From assembly GCA_963693315.1 (NCBI GenBank), contig OY856186.1, positions 283,975,792 through 284,039,791 of the forward strand: a stretch of 64,000 bases of DNA, in the 5' to 3' direction. This DNA comes from Diogma glabrata (taxonomy: Eukaryota; Arthropoda; Insecta; Diptera; Cylindrotomidae). A program made the translations under genes and the position numbers. Below are positions 1-10,950 of this stretch, in pieces. Positions within the stretch are counted from its first letter, which is position 1; every line of letters begins with the position of its first letter. The notes below the pieces were generated by a model. The model did no database searches, was not told the origin of the DNA, and worked only from the letters and a program-made list of their open reading frames with translations.

Positions 1-1016
1 TATTACAGCCCTCGCTACGCTCGAGATGTAAATTTGATACTCTCGTAAAATGAAGTATATTTTGACATCGTTATACAAACTATTGTTATGTAATTTTTAT
101 TTATGTTTGAAGTATTTATCGTTTGTTCAAATTTGTACTATTCAAAAAGCAATGAAACGATCTCATTAAAATTTCATTAAGTCTCAGAAAACAAAAAATC
201 AAACGCGAAAGCGATTTCCTTGATTTAAATAATCCGTTCTATTAATACTATGAAAAAATCTTTTCGTTAAATTATCTTCAACTTCAACTAAGACGAATCA
301 AACTTTTTCATTTATTTAAACAACTAATTGAATTCTTTTAACAAAAGATGAAAAATATTTAAGCTTCTTATTCCTTTGGGATTATGTATTCTATTCTTTC
401 AAACAAAATTAGAATTTTTGTAGCAGAAATGATCAAAATGGCAGTTGTTCAAAAATGAGGATATACTTCTAAGCATAAGGCAAAAGTTGAGTATCATATA
501 AAATAAATAGTATATTTTAAAATACTTTGTTTTCTACGCTTTGAAATAAGTTTTCTAAACAGAAACTTAAACAGCTTATATTAATTTTTATATCTAGAAA
601 AGTTCATCATTGACAACGTTGTGAGAATGAATAGTTTTGTTATTACATACTTACTTCGTACTTCCAGTTTAAATTTATCTGAAATAAAAATAAAAATTAT
701 GCTGATTATTAATTTTATAATTTTTACATACACATATATTTAAAAAATCTGTTCATTAAGTTTTAACTATAGCTCAAAACTAAAATGACCAAACGGCAGG
801 CTATCCGCTAGAAATAGGCAGATTTTTTAGCCAGACAGATTTGTGTACAATAAGGATCGGATGTATCAGATTAGATTAATTAAAAAAAAAAATTAAATAG
901 ATACACAATTATCAAATAAATGTTATAAATCACAAATAGCTTTTGTGAATATAAAATAAAATCAGGTATAATTAATATAAACTTATTACATCTAAAACAT
1001 TTTCAAATTTCAAACG
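1..1016. other. AT-rich intergenic DNA
   Basis: No coding region is seen. The first 30 bases (ccctcgctacgctcgag) look like the inner part of a CTCG-type hairpin cut by the window edge. Bases about 784-890 resemble, in reverse complement, the stretch near 56770-56860 (shared ctagcggata and neighbouring blocks), so they are a copy of a dispersed repeat of unknown type. Confidence 0.5.
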
Positions 1017-1369
1017 AAAAATATAAAGGGGCTGAAATCTCGAGGCTCTGAGATATCAAGAGTTCGGTCCGGGTTAAGGATTTTGATATAATTTTCGGCA
1101 GAAAACTTTTATGAGGACATGGTTTTTAGTTTTGGGTAGCGATGTATATCAAACATAACTCTTTGTTAAAATCCATGTATTTTTTATCTCTGTTCAGAAA
1201 TTTATTACAAAACTAACACGAAACATCAATACGTTGCAGGAAAATCATAACAGATCATAAATTAACATAATTTAGTGAAAAGATGATACAATCAGCAAAC
1301 TACTCAAAATCATTACCATTAAGCGTTTCGAGAAAATATTACAAAATCACAAATTCATATTTCTTTCAA

Positions 1370-1905
1370 AATTCCAAAAATTTTTTAAAAATTAAATAAA
1401 ATCAAAGATTCAAATTTTTTTCAAAATTCTAAAAATATTCCTAAAATTATTACAAAATCAAACTTAAAACTTTTTTTTAAAATTCTAAAAATATTTCAAA
1501 AATTTTAACAAAATCAAAAATTGAAACTTTTTTCAAAATTCCAAAAATATTCCAAAAATTAGAGTAAAATCAAATATTTAAACTTTTTCTATATTCTAAT
1601 AATATTTCAAAAACTCAAACTTTTTCCAAAATTCTAAAAATATTGCAAAATTATAACAATATACAAAATTGAAATTATTTTCAAAATTCCAAAAATTATA
1701 ATAAAATCAAAAATTTAAAATTTTTCAAAATTCTAAAAATGTTCCAAAAATTCTTACAAAATTAAAAATTGAAACTTTTTTCAAAATTATAAAAATATAT
1801 ATAAAATTCACAAATTCAAAAATTCTTTTTTTTTTCAAAATTCTAAAAAAAATTAAATTATAAAAATATTGCAAAAATTATTCCAAATTGAAAATACAAA
1901 CTTTT
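1370..1905. repeat. Degenerate AT-rich tandem satellite, left arm
   Basis: Loosely repeated units of roughly 50-60 bp combine aaaattctaaaaatatt, caaaaattataacaaaatc and aaaattgaaacttttttc. Unit boundaries drift because of indels. The reverse complement of the same satellite is at 2640-2960, and related arrays lie at 30230-30540, 34330-34740, 35400-35560 and 35850-36480. Confidence 0.7.
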
Positions 1906-2639
1906 TTCAAAATTTCAAAAATATTTCAAAAACTATAACTAATTCAAAAATTTTCATGTCCAATTTCATGTTCAATTACATTTACGTCATAAAAACAACA
2001 AATTTGTTTTCCAAAAAATTAGCTAAAAAAATAAATGATATATATTTTTTGACACACTTGACAATATTTTTTTGACAAACTTATAATGCAGTAAAATTCT
2101 CAATAATAATAATTTAATGTTCATTACATTTCATTTCATACAATTTACTAATTTTATTTTTTTCTAATAAAATAAATGAAAATCATTCTTTTGACACACT
2201 TGACATTATTTTTTTGACATACTTATAATGCCATAATTCTCTATAATAATAATAAAATTTCATGTCATACAAATAACTAATTTTATTGTTTTCCAAAAAA
2301 TTTGGTAAAAAAATAAATAAAAATCTTTTTTTGATACACTTGACAACATTTTTGTGACAAACTTCTAATACAATAATCTAGTTGTTGATCTCACATATCA
2401 ATCACGACCATCAATATTTCTCCCTTTTTTTTCCTACTCATTATCACTTAAAATGAACGTTTTTTATGTGCGAAAAATATGCATATTTCCATGTTTTGAC
2501 ACACTTAACGATTTTTTGACACACTTCCGGTACAGTTATCGAACAAATCGTCATTCTGGCTCTTACCATTGAGTATACCTATTTTTAACATACCTTCAGC
2601 CGTTTTCTAGATTTCGTCGGTTGTGACGGCGTGACCTTA

Positions 2640-2960
2640 ATATTTTAGAATTTTGAAAAAGTTGATATTTTTGATTTTATTATAACTCTTAGAATTTTGG
2701 AAAAAGTTTGAATTTTTGGAATATTTATAAAATTTTGAAAAAAGTTTCAATTTTTGATTTTGTTATAATTTTTGAAATATTTTTAGAAGTTTGAAAAAAG
2801 TTTGTATTTTTGATTTTTTATAATTTTTGCAATAACTTAAAATATTTTGAATAAATTAAAATTTTTGATTTTGTTATAATTTCTGTAATAATTTTAGAAT
2901 TTTGAAAAACAAGTTTAAATTTTTGATTTTATTATAAATTTTGGATTTTTGAAAAAAATC
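2640..2960. repeat. Degenerate AT-rich tandem satellite, right arm
   Basis: Reverse-complement counterpart of the array at 1370-1905, with units such as ttttgaaaaaagtttcaatt followed by tttgattttgttataa. It forms the inner part of the right arm of foldback element A. Confidence 0.65.
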
Positions 2961-3351
2961 TGAATTTTTGATTTTGTATTATTTTTCGAAACGCTAAATG
3001 GAGAGGTTTTTGAGTAGTTTGCTGAGTGTATCATGTTTTCACTAAATTATGTTCGTATATGATCTGTTATAATTCTCCGGCAACGAATTTATGTTTCGTG
3101 TTAGTTTTGTAATAAATTTCTAAACAGAGATAAAAGACTTGTACTTTTACAAAGAGTTTCATGTTTTGTGTACATCTAACATCGCTGCCGATAACTAAAA
3201 ACAATGTCCTCATAAAAGTTTTATGCCGAAAATATATCAAAATCCTTAACCAAAACCGAAGTCTTGATATCTCAGAGCTGTGAGATTTCAGCCCCTTCAT
3301 ATTTTTACCCCTTTATTTTTTTTTTTTATTTAAGTACTACAAACAAAAACA

Positions 3352-5115
3352 TATTAGAGAGCAATTCGGTTTTATGGTTGGACACTCAACTGTACATCAA
3401 ATTCAAAGAGTAACAAACTATGTGAAAACGAAGCGTAAAAACTTAGAGTCCACAGGATTGGTTCTTTGAGATTTGGAACGGGCTTTCAAAACAGTTTGGA
3501 TAAAAGGGCTCTTACACAATTTAAAGAAATATCGTTTACGCATGTACATACTGAAAATTTTAAGATCGTATTTGGAAAATCGGTCGTTTTTCGTCCAAAT
3601 TCAAAACGACAAATCGAGAAAACATGACGTTTCAGCTGGTGTTCCCCAAGGGTCAATGCTGGGCCCATTATTATTCAATTTATATATTAATGATATTCCA
3701 AAGGTAAACCTTTTAAAACTAATCTAAATTTATTGAACTTAAAGTGATATTTCAAAATTTAATTTGGTTTAAAAATTGTCTGTGATTTCACAATGTAAAA
3801 ATTTAATACAAGTCAAATTGCATAGTTTCATTTTTTATTATATTTAAAAAATAAAAATAATAAAAAGTGTGAACAAACTTAGTTTCTTGACTTGTGAATT
3901 TTTATATTGGGAAATCCTCTAAATTAGGTCAATTATGTTTTATTGTTTTATTAATTTTTAATTGGTTGTTTTTTTGATTATAACGGAAAATAAACGGTTT
4001 ATAACGGTTTATATCCAGATAATATTTAATTTTAAAGACTTATTAGTTATATTAAAAAAAGAGTAATATTTTGGCAGCGGACTGAAGTGGTCAGTTAAGT
4101 AAAGTTAAAATCAGTCAGGCAGGAAATAGTGAGTATCAGGCAGTGATTCAGTATAAGAAAGTGAATAAATAAGTTTCCGAAAAGTTTCAAACGTTGTTAG
4201 TTTTATGTTAAAAAAAATTAAATAAAGTTCAGTTCCAAAGGTTTTTCGATTTTACCTAATTTAAAATCATAACAATAAAAAAAATAAAGAATTAATTATC
4301 CGAATTAAATGTATACATGTGTTTTAAAAAGTGTCAACCACAGAATTAACTAACCTTAGACAAAAGGGAAATACAATTATTAAAAAGGGTCATAACAGTT
4401 AATATATACTTATATCCTTAGTATAAAAAAGGATATAACACTAGTGATGAGTTGTCCTCAGTTATTATTAGTAGGCTAAAAAATTACATTAACATTATTC
4501 AAAATTTCTTTTACCAATGGAGGTTGAAAATAAATGTAGAGAAATGTCAGGCAATTTACTTTACAAGATGTCGGGCTATCAGAAAATTACCTCAAACAGA
4601 GATAATCATAAATGGCATTTCAATTAAATGGGAATCTGTCGTCAAATACCTAGGCATATATCTCGATGTTAAATTAACACTAAAAACTCACATATGTAAT
4701 TTTGGATTTTTGAGATCAATTATTTGTAACATAAACATATGAAATATTTTAAAAAAATGCAACACCTTATTTTTAATGTTTTATCCTATCTTAAATAAGA
4801 AAAGTAAAATGAAGTTAAACAACAAACTTTTAGTATACAAAGCGATGATCCTGTCGGTCATCATGTACGGTAGTCCTGTTTGGTGGCAATCGGCTGAAAC
4901 ATATAAAAAGAAACTGCAGGTCGAACAAAATAAGTTTCTTAAATTGATTTTGAAAGTTCCAGATAAAGAAGGATTTAGAAAGATTTAGCACACTTACGTT
5001 ACATACACAAACCAACATGAACTTAATCAAAGATGTAGCTCTTGAACAAATTAATAATTACTATAGAAGACTGCCATTTATTAAAAACAGAATAATTAAT
5101 AGTTTGAGTGCTTAA
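3352..5115 (+). pseudogene. Jockey-like non-LTR reverse transcriptase relic
   Basis: Translation shows the fingers and palm of a non-LTR reverse transcriptase: EQFGF with a GHSTVHQ-like block near 3358-3400, then DLERAFKTVWIKGLL (3470-3515) and AGVPQGSMLGPLLFNLYIND (about 3634-3693). A stop codon lies just before DLERAF. The frame is lost at about 3700 and resumes at about 4441 with FFYQWRLKINVEKCQAI and VKYLGIYLDVKLT. The C-terminal region, with YKAMILSVIMYGSPVW (4836-4885), runs to a stop at 5113-5115. The FADD catalytic box expected between the two blocks is missing, replaced by about 740 bp of AT-rich DNA. The block order and AGVPQGSxLGP motif fit the Jockey group. Several stops make it inactive. 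The 5' part (endonuclease and ORF1) is absent. Confidence 0.85.
3700..4440. other. Insertion replacing the RT catalytic box
   Basis: This AT-rich block separates two colinear parts of the Jockey-like reverse transcriptase. It has no open frame or recognisable TE protein. It contains a repeated taacggtttata motif near 4000 and a small hairpin near 4415-4437 (atatccttag with ataaaaaaggatat). No clear target duplication is visible, so it may be an old small insertion or a deletion filled with unrelated DNA. Confidence 0.5.
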
Positions 5116-5446
5116 ACTAGTTATATATGCTATTAAATAAAAAAGAATCATACTAATTAGTAAATTTAGATTACATAGCATAGGTTAAATTAGGTTAAGG
5201 TAGGTTAAGCTATAGTCGCCTTAAAAATCAATAACATATTGCCATTTTTAGTATATTAATCAAAATAATATTTATATTAATCTTTTAGCTGTTGTAAAAT
5301 TAATATAATTAAATAAATTCAGCAAAAATAATTTATTATAATAAAATGGATAAACTATGAGGACTAATAAATAAATTAAATTAAAAAAAAAATTTTAGTA
5401 GCAACATAATAGTTCAAAAAAATTATCAAACCGAATTATAGTTATT

Positions 5447-5572
5447 TATTGTACAAGATGATAAAATTGCACTTTATCTTCGAGAGCGATTTTATCGTCG
5501 AGGCGTCAGCCGAGACGCTAATAAGCATCGAGAAGACAATTAAATTTTATCATCGTGTGGAATACAACATTT
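5447..5572. repeat. Palindrome with CTCG-rich apex
   Basis: The left arm (tgtacaagatgataaaatt ... cttcgagagcgatttta) pairs with the right arm (gcatcgagaag ... aaattttatcatcgtgtgg). The centre, cgtcgaggcgtcagccgagacg at about 5493-5514, is itself a GC-rich inverted repeat in an otherwise AT-rich setting. This matches the style of the hairpins beside the tyrosine-recombinase genes, but no recombinase sequence is seen nearby. Confidence 0.7.
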
Positions 5573-6250
5573 TTGCTACAGCAATTGTTAAAGAAGACCA
5601 AAAAATGAAGAAAAATCAATGATAAATTTAATTTAAAAGTGTCAGGAAAAAACAGTTTCACGAAAAAATAAGAATAGGTGGCTTTGATAACTTTTTGAGT
5701 TTTATAAACAAACAAACAAATCAATTTTTTTTGTTTTTTGCAAAAACTGAATTTGAAAATTATCTAGTTTGGATTTGTGAATATGTGCGATATTACAGAA
5801 GGAAACTGCCTTCTGATGTGGAAGAGGAGGCTTCAGAGGCAATTCGTAGATTGCCCAAAATTTTGAATTGCCTGAAAAATTACGGATGGTACATAAAAGA
5901 GAATATCTGTGCTTTCAAAAATGGAAAAACTTGAAGAATATTAACAGCAAAATACTTATATCAAAATACTTTATCTACCCTTGCTGTTAAAGTACTACTT
6001 TATCTACCCTTGATGTTAAAGTGTTACTTTTTCTTCTAATTTTAGTTGATAATAGCAAGTTTTAACAGTTGCTATAGAAAAAATACATTATCCGAAACAA
6101 CTTTATCAATGCAATTTCGGAACAGTTTTATTTAAGTTGGTTAAAACTTAAAACTACTTTTAATAACATATTAAATCCACCAAAGATCAAATAAACGCCC
6201 ACCAAAGATCAAATGAACTACGTTACAACTACAATTTTACCATCACACAT
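5573..6250. other. Unassigned region with one short open frame
   Basis: An open frame at 5695-5934 has no recognised domain. Its second half (about codons 23-79, with RRKLPSDVEEEASEAIRRLP) looks more protein-like than its surroundings, so it could be a TE fragment, but I cannot name it. A short direct repeat, ctttatctacccttg, occurs at about 5970 and 6000 near hairpin-like sequence. Confidence 0.35.
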
Positions 6251-6848
6251 AACACTAGTTTACAAATCTTGAACTTTTTTTGTCTCCCTGAATAAAACCC
6301 AACTTTTCTTATGGATTTGGACCTCCTGAACACGAATATCATATTAATTGTTTTGGTTTGCTCTTGTTTTTGAGATATTCACGAAAAACCAATTTTTTCG
6401 GTGATCAAAAATGTTGTTTCGGTTTTTGGGTCTCATATTTTACAAAACAAACAAATTCAATATATTTATGAAACATGTGCATAGTAAATATGCCAACAAA
6501 CGTTTTGAGCTATATTTTGTAAAAATCCATTAAGGATTCTGGAAGTTACAGTCGAAAAAAGTTGAAAAAATACGAAAAACTCACGTTTTTTAAAAAATTT
6601 TCCATTTTCAACGCCATAAATTTTGAACAAACAAAGACACTAATTTTTTTTTAATTTCTTGGAGTCTATAGTAGCTTTAATTTTCTTTCTTTTAAGCTAA
6701 AAGATACGAATATTGAGGCAGTTTGCACCAAGTTATTCAAATTTTCCCAAAGAAAGTCAAAACTCAAAATTTGGACAAAAAATTTAACTATAAGAATAAT
6801 TTAAATTCTGCAACATAATTGATTTATATATAAGTTGTTTTCATAGTA

Positions 6849-7350
6849 GATCTAGCTCCTCCCACCTCGGACTTATTTTAGGTGTTGAAAAATATCAGTT
6901 AGTTGATTATGAAATGTCTTTTTTTGACAAAAGTTGTATTTTATTTGTGTATGATTTTTCTCGAAATTGAGATTTTTTTTTTGAAGTTTTTTGACATGAT
7001 CTAGCTCCTCTTACCTCGGACTTATTTTAGGAGTTTGAAAATATCAGTTAGTTGATTATAAAATGTCTTTTTTTAACAAATGTTGTATTTTATTTGTATA
7101 TGATTTTTCTCGTAATTGTGATTTTTTTTGTGAAGTTTTTTGACATGATCTAGCTCCTCCCACCTCGGACTTAGTTTAGGAGTTGGAAAATATCAGTTAG
7201 TGGATTATGAAATGTCTTTTTTTGACAAAAGTTGTATTTTATTTGTATATGATTTTTCTCGAAATTGAGATTTTTTTCGTGAAGTTTTTTGACATGATCT
7301 AGCTCCTCCCACCTCGGATTTATTTTAGGAGTTGGAAAATATCAGTTAGT
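6849..7350. repeat. 149-bp tandem repeat, about 3.4 copies
   Basis: The phrase gatctagctcctcccacctc (one copy has cctcttacctc) starts at 6849, 6998, 7147 and 7296, giving a regular 149-bp period. The last copy is cut off after about 55 bp. Copies are very similar, which suggests recent amplification. The array lies in the core of foldback element B. Confidence 0.9.
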
Positions 7351-7852
7351 AATGGAGATAGGCAGTTTTTATAAATGGGGTGATCCTTTTAGCAGTATGT
7401 ATTATGTATATTTAAATTAAAACAAAACCTGAAACAGTAAACCATATAAACAATATCCATTTCATTCTAAATTTAGTTTAAATGAAAACAAAACCAAAGC
7501 GTACATGATAAAATTTTAGTTAGGATCAAATTTTCAGTTTTAATATTATCAGTTTTATTTTAATCGAAATACTTTTGACAAACATAAAATAAAATTGAAT
7601 AAGGTTGGTCATTCTCCAATCGGTAAAAATGTTAAATACAAAATTTCTACATAAGTCTGTTATTATGTAAGCATATTTGGTCAAGCAAGGGAAAACCTCG
7701 ATGATATTTAAATTTCTAGGCTACTGTGTTTTTTCAGTGCAAATACTATCACGTTAAAATCGCACACTACTTTATGTAAATAAAAATAACTTCAACTTAA
7801 AAAGATATTACTTATCCTGTGTATTTTATAATCTAAGCTTAAATTAAACTTA

Positions 7853-8035
7853 AAATGATCATAAACACAAGGTGGGCGGAAAGGAAAGAGATTTACATTA
7901 TCAAAAAACAAAAAAAAGAGAAAAAAGAAAAGAAACAAAATGATCATAAACGTAAGGAGTGACACAAGGGTGATAGAAAAAAAATTACATTATCAAAAAA
8001 CAAAAAAAAGAGAAAAAAGAAAAGAAACAAACCTT
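7853..8035. repeat. Tandem duplication of a purine-rich block
   Basis: Two copies of a unit containing aaatgatcataaac, then attacattatcaaaaaacaa and a run of aaaaagagaaaaaagaaaag, stand in tandem. The A/G-rich tail is nearly identical in both. No coding content is present. Confidence 0.8.
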
Positions 8036-9101
8036 ACAGGTATTAATAGACATAAATAGGGGCTTAACTTTATGGTGCTTGAACTAACTTAAATAGTTCT
8101 GATGTTATGATGTTTTGCCTCTCCTCACAATTCATTATCTTTTGTTTATATTTTTCTATATATGTCTCATATCGATCTAATTCCCAACTTCAAAAACAAA
8201 AATGGAAATTATACTTTACTATTTTAAAATAATTCTTTACTGATGTTTGAAAACGACTGAACTTATAAAATTATTATTATGGAACAATAAATTAAGTAAA
8301 AAATTATTTTTTCCAAATTTTGTGTTTTGACTTTCTTTGGAAAAACTTGAATAACTTGGTGCAAACTTCACCAATATTCGTGTTTTTTTAGCTTAAAAGA
8401 AAGAAAATTGAAGCTACTATAGGCTCCAAGAAATTAAAAAAAATTAGTGTCTTTGTTTGTTCAAAATTTATGGCGTTGAAAATGGAAAAATTAAAAAAAA
8501 ACGTGAGTTTTTCGTATTTTTTCAACTTTTTTCGACTGTAACTTCCAGAATCCTTAATGGATTTTTACAAAATATAGCTCAAAATATGATATTCGTGTTC
8601 CAAATCTATAAAAAAAGTTGGGTTTTATTTCGGGAGATTTTTCTTGTAAACTAGTGATATCTTTCTGGACCGGGTGACACGGCAGGGGACGGCTATTGAG
8701 TAGAAATTTAAAATTTGTAGCTAGGGAAAATTACATAAAACTTATGGTTTTAGTTTGATGTTTCAACCTTTTTATAAATTACAGTGAAATATGCAAAACA
8801 TAAATAATAGTTATATAGGTATCAAGGGATGTTAATTACGGAGGGAAACGTTTACTTAGAAAGTTTCACAAGGTAATTGACATCTAATAATTCACGTGAT
8901 ACATAAATAATTTTATGTTTTACTACCTAAAACATTTATTAAACTAAAACACTTATTTTTATCAAGTATTTGATAGCATGATTTTTCGTTTTAATTGATC
9001 ATGTTAGTTATTTTTCATTTCAAATTGTATTGCTGGGGTATTGTTTTTCGTTACTATGGCTTTATGTAAATAATGTTGTTTATAAATAAACAAAACAAAA
9101 A

Positions 9102-9375
9102 TTTATAATGAAAACTAGGTCTATTATGGATCCATAACTCCCTCTTATAATTCCCTTGGGAATTAAGGGAATTAAGAATGTCATTATTATTTCGGTAACT
9201 AAGGTCTAAACGACTTATAATAAATCAGTAAAACATAAAATATTTTATGTTTTACTGATTTATTATAAGTCGTTTAGACCTTAGTTACCGAAATAATAAT
9301 GGCATTCTTAATTCCCAAGGGAATTATAAGAGGGAGTTATGGATTCATAATAGACCTAATTTTTATTATAATTTT
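9102..9375. repeat. Near-perfect palindromic MITE
   Basis: The arms (for example aggtctattatgga and ggtctaaacgacttataata) are almost identical in reverse complement around a centre near 9240 (taaaacataaaatattttatgttt). It has no coding content. It sits inside the 3' part of tyrosine-recombinase element 1, between the end repeat and the gene. The high arm identity suggests a recent insertion or a structure kept by gene conversion. Confidence 0.85.
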
Positions 9376-9437
9376 AGAACACAAAAAAAATTTGAACAAT
9401 AGTAACTAATTACTAATTATAATAACTTATAAAAAAA

Positions 9438-10601
9438 TTATTTTTTTTCGCCTTTATTTTCGGAGTAGTTCAAATAAAATTGGCAATTTTCAAACTTCCC
9501 ATTAAATAAATTTTCTGTTCCCCTAGAAATCAACGATTTTTCCACTGAACTTGCACTGGAGTTTATTACTTCTATATGGGAGTTCAATGATTTATTTGCT
9601 TCGACATCAGGCATCTCAACTAGCAATCGTGCAGTCTTATTTTTTAATTCCAGACTATCTGCCAAATACCCTTCTGCAACCGTGCTGCTTCGCCATCCGC
9701 CATGTCTCTTTAAAGTTGTCATGCTTGCTCCAGCATTTACTAAAGCAGTGGCAGAAGTTCGCCGTAAGCAATGACCGGTGTAGGAATTTGGGTTTGGCAA
9801 ACCTAAGAAACAAGCAATTTTGCTTGGAATTTTTCCAAGCGTATTTTTTCCAACTGGCTGCATGGTACACCGTTTTGCCCTATATGTTAAGAAAAATCTT
9901 TCAATACCGGACTTTCGTAGAGACATATAGCTTCTGATTAAAAATAGTGTAGGAAACTCAGGTACTTCTACAATAGTAAACTGTCTTTGAATGTCCGTTT
10001 TACTTTTTGGGATATTTACTACCATGACAGACCCTCTATCCTCAATATCTTTTGTTGTCATGTTCAGCAGCTCTTGACCTCTGCATCCACCAAAGTAGCC
10101 CATAATCAAAACCACCTTATGAAGTAAATGGTCATCATTAGGGGCATCTCTTAAAAACTTGATTACGTTGTCTTTGGTAAGAACTTCTGACTTTTTCGGC
10201 TTGTAACCTTTACTTTTTCTCTTAAGAAACGCCTCTACTTCATAAAACTGCTTCATATCTACTTTATCGTACATTTCCATCATCGTTTTTAGCATGGACC
10301 ACTTAGTCCATAAGGAATTAGGGCTATATGATTCAGACTTCAAAAAAATATAAAAAAAGTCAGAATGGGAATTACGTTTTAAAATATTAAAAGGAAAACC
10401 TACCATTTCCTGAAAGTAAGCGAGGAGTACAACTGGTTCTACATTCTTCGACTCTGTCATTTGATTCTTATTAATCCATATTTTAAATATGTCGTATTCC
10501 TTTTGGTACACTGCTTCAGATTTTTTTGGCATTAGAGTTGAGCGAGCTTTTTCAGCCTTTTCTAATATATTTTGAGAAATATTTTTACAGACGTCACTCA
10601 T
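9438..10601 (-). CDS. Tyrosine recombinase (Crypton-like)
   Basis: The 387-codon frame encodes a phage-integrase-type tyrosine recombinase. These enzymes cut and rejoin DNA through a phospho-tyrosine intermediate. The N-terminal SAM-like core-binding region covers about residues 25-155. Catalytic residues seen are Arg174 in GGCRGQELL, a Lys at 199 or 201 (IPKSKTD), His277 and Arg280 in GHCLRRTS, His300 or Trp303 in KRHGGWRSS, and the nucleophile candidate Tyr312 in AEGYLAD. Residues 67-88 are probably a retained intron (see 10338-10403), so the mature protein would be about 365 aa. The start MSDV is an ATG at 10599-10601. No stop or frameshift is present, so the gene may be intact. Diverged relatives are at 44597-45613 and 41636-41938. 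The recombinase fold is certain; the Crypton label is an inference from the lack of a reverse transcriptase. Confidence 0.88.
   Translation of the reverse strand: MSDVCKNISQNILEKAEKARSTLMPKKSEAVYQKEYDIFKIWINKNQMTESKNVEPVVLLAYFQEMVGFPFNILKRNSHSDFFYIFLKSESYSPNSLWTKWSMLKTMMEMYDKVDMKQFYEVEAFLKRKSKGYKPKKSEVLTKDNVIKFLRDAPNDDHLLHKVVLIMGYFGGCRGQELLNMTTKDIEDRGSVMVVNIPKSKTDIQRQFTIVEVPEFPTLFLIRSYMSLRKSGIERFFLTYRAKRCTMQPVGKNTLGKIPSKIACFLGLPNPNSYTGHCLRRTSATALVNAGASMTTLKRHGGWRSSTVAEGYLADSLELKNKTARLLVEMPDVEANKSLNSHIEVINSSASSVEKSLISRGTENLFNGKFENCQFYLNYSENKGEKK
10338..10403 (-). other. Probable 66-bp in-frame intron of the recombinase
   Basis: On the gene strand this stretch starts GTAGGT and ends in a T-rich tract plus GAAG. 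It is exactly 22 codons without a stop. Removing it joins AYFQEM to SESYSPNSLW, matching the second copy, which reads AYFQEL then SEKFAPNSLW across a separate GTATGT...TTTTTAG intron at 44771-44837. The third copy (41636-41938) reads through the same point with no insert. Intron status is inferred from this comparison. Confidence 0.75.
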
Positions 10602-10816
10602 TTTTGCAAATGTTATAAAAGAATTGTTTATTTAAAAACAAAATTATTTACATAAAGCCATTACATAAAGCCATAGTAACGAATAACAATACCCTAGCAA
10701 TATCAAGTGAACAAAAACTAACTAGATCAATTAAAACGCAAACTCATCTTATAAAAATACTTGATAAAAATAAATGTTTTAGTTTAATAAATGTTTTAAG
10801 TAGTAAAACATAAAAT

Positions 10817-10950
10817 TATTTATGCATCACGTGAATTATTAGATGTCAATTACCTTGTGAAACTTACTAACCCTCGGGCCAGAGGCCCTCGGGTAGTAAA
10901 CGTTTCCCTCGGTAATTAACATCCTCATAATTCCCTTGATACATAAATAA
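10817..10950. repeat. Upstream hairpin of recombinase 1, GC-rich apex
   Basis: The arms run from ttatttatgcatcacgtgaa on the left to ttcccttgatacataaataa on the right and pair over about 55 bp. The apex, 10870-10894, reads ccctcgggccagaggccctc then ggg. On the gene strand this contains GAGGGCCTCTGGCCCGAGGG, found with one mismatch at the same place upstream of recombinase 2. The hairpin begins about 215 bp upstream of the start codon. It could be a recombination site or an element end; neither is shown. Confidence 0.8.

Larger units (their letters stand above)
1017..3310. mobile_element. Foldback-like element A
   Basis: The ends are inverted copies of each other. The block at 1027-1330 (ggggctgaaatctc, then motifs such as aacataatttagtgaaaag) returns in reverse complement at about 3000-3300. 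The interior is made of degenerate tandem units of aaaattctaaaaatatt type and blocks containing ttgacacactt. No transposase is present, so it would be non-autonomous. Long inverted arms built of short repeats are typical of Foldback-type elements; the assignment rests on architecture only. The same internal blocks occur at 29270-30740 and inside 33130-37855. The exact ends are uncertain by tens of bases, and no target duplication was identified. Confidence 0.6.
6253..8656. mobile_element. Foldback-like element B with long inverted arms
   Basis: The left arm, 6253-6780, is matched in reverse complement by 8320-8656. Shared blocks include cactagtttac at the tips, acccaacttttct/aaaaagttgggtt, gtaaaaatccattaaggatt and ccaagttattcaa. 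The right arm lacks about 150-175 bp present in the left arm (roughly 6360-6505), with the break at a short ATATTTT-like homology. The core holds a 149-bp array and a duplicated purine-rich block. No transposase is present. The element type is inferred from architecture alone. Confidence 0.7.

Noticed and set aside
1869..2075. A 68-codon frame within foldback A
   Set aside because: Low-complexity AT-rich satellite translation with no domain.
5170..5215. taggttaaattaggttaagg, resembling the insect telomere repeat TTAGG
   Set aside because: Only a few irregular units are present, after the end of a non-LTR relic. This is not a telomeric array.
8457..8654. A 65-codon frame at the right arm of foldback B
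   Set aside because: It lies wholly within an inverted repeat arm, and the reverse-complement arm does not keep it open.
9551..9937. A 128-codon plus-strand frame
   Set aside because: It is the antisense shadow of the tyrosine recombinase, whose catalytic motifs are on the minus strand.
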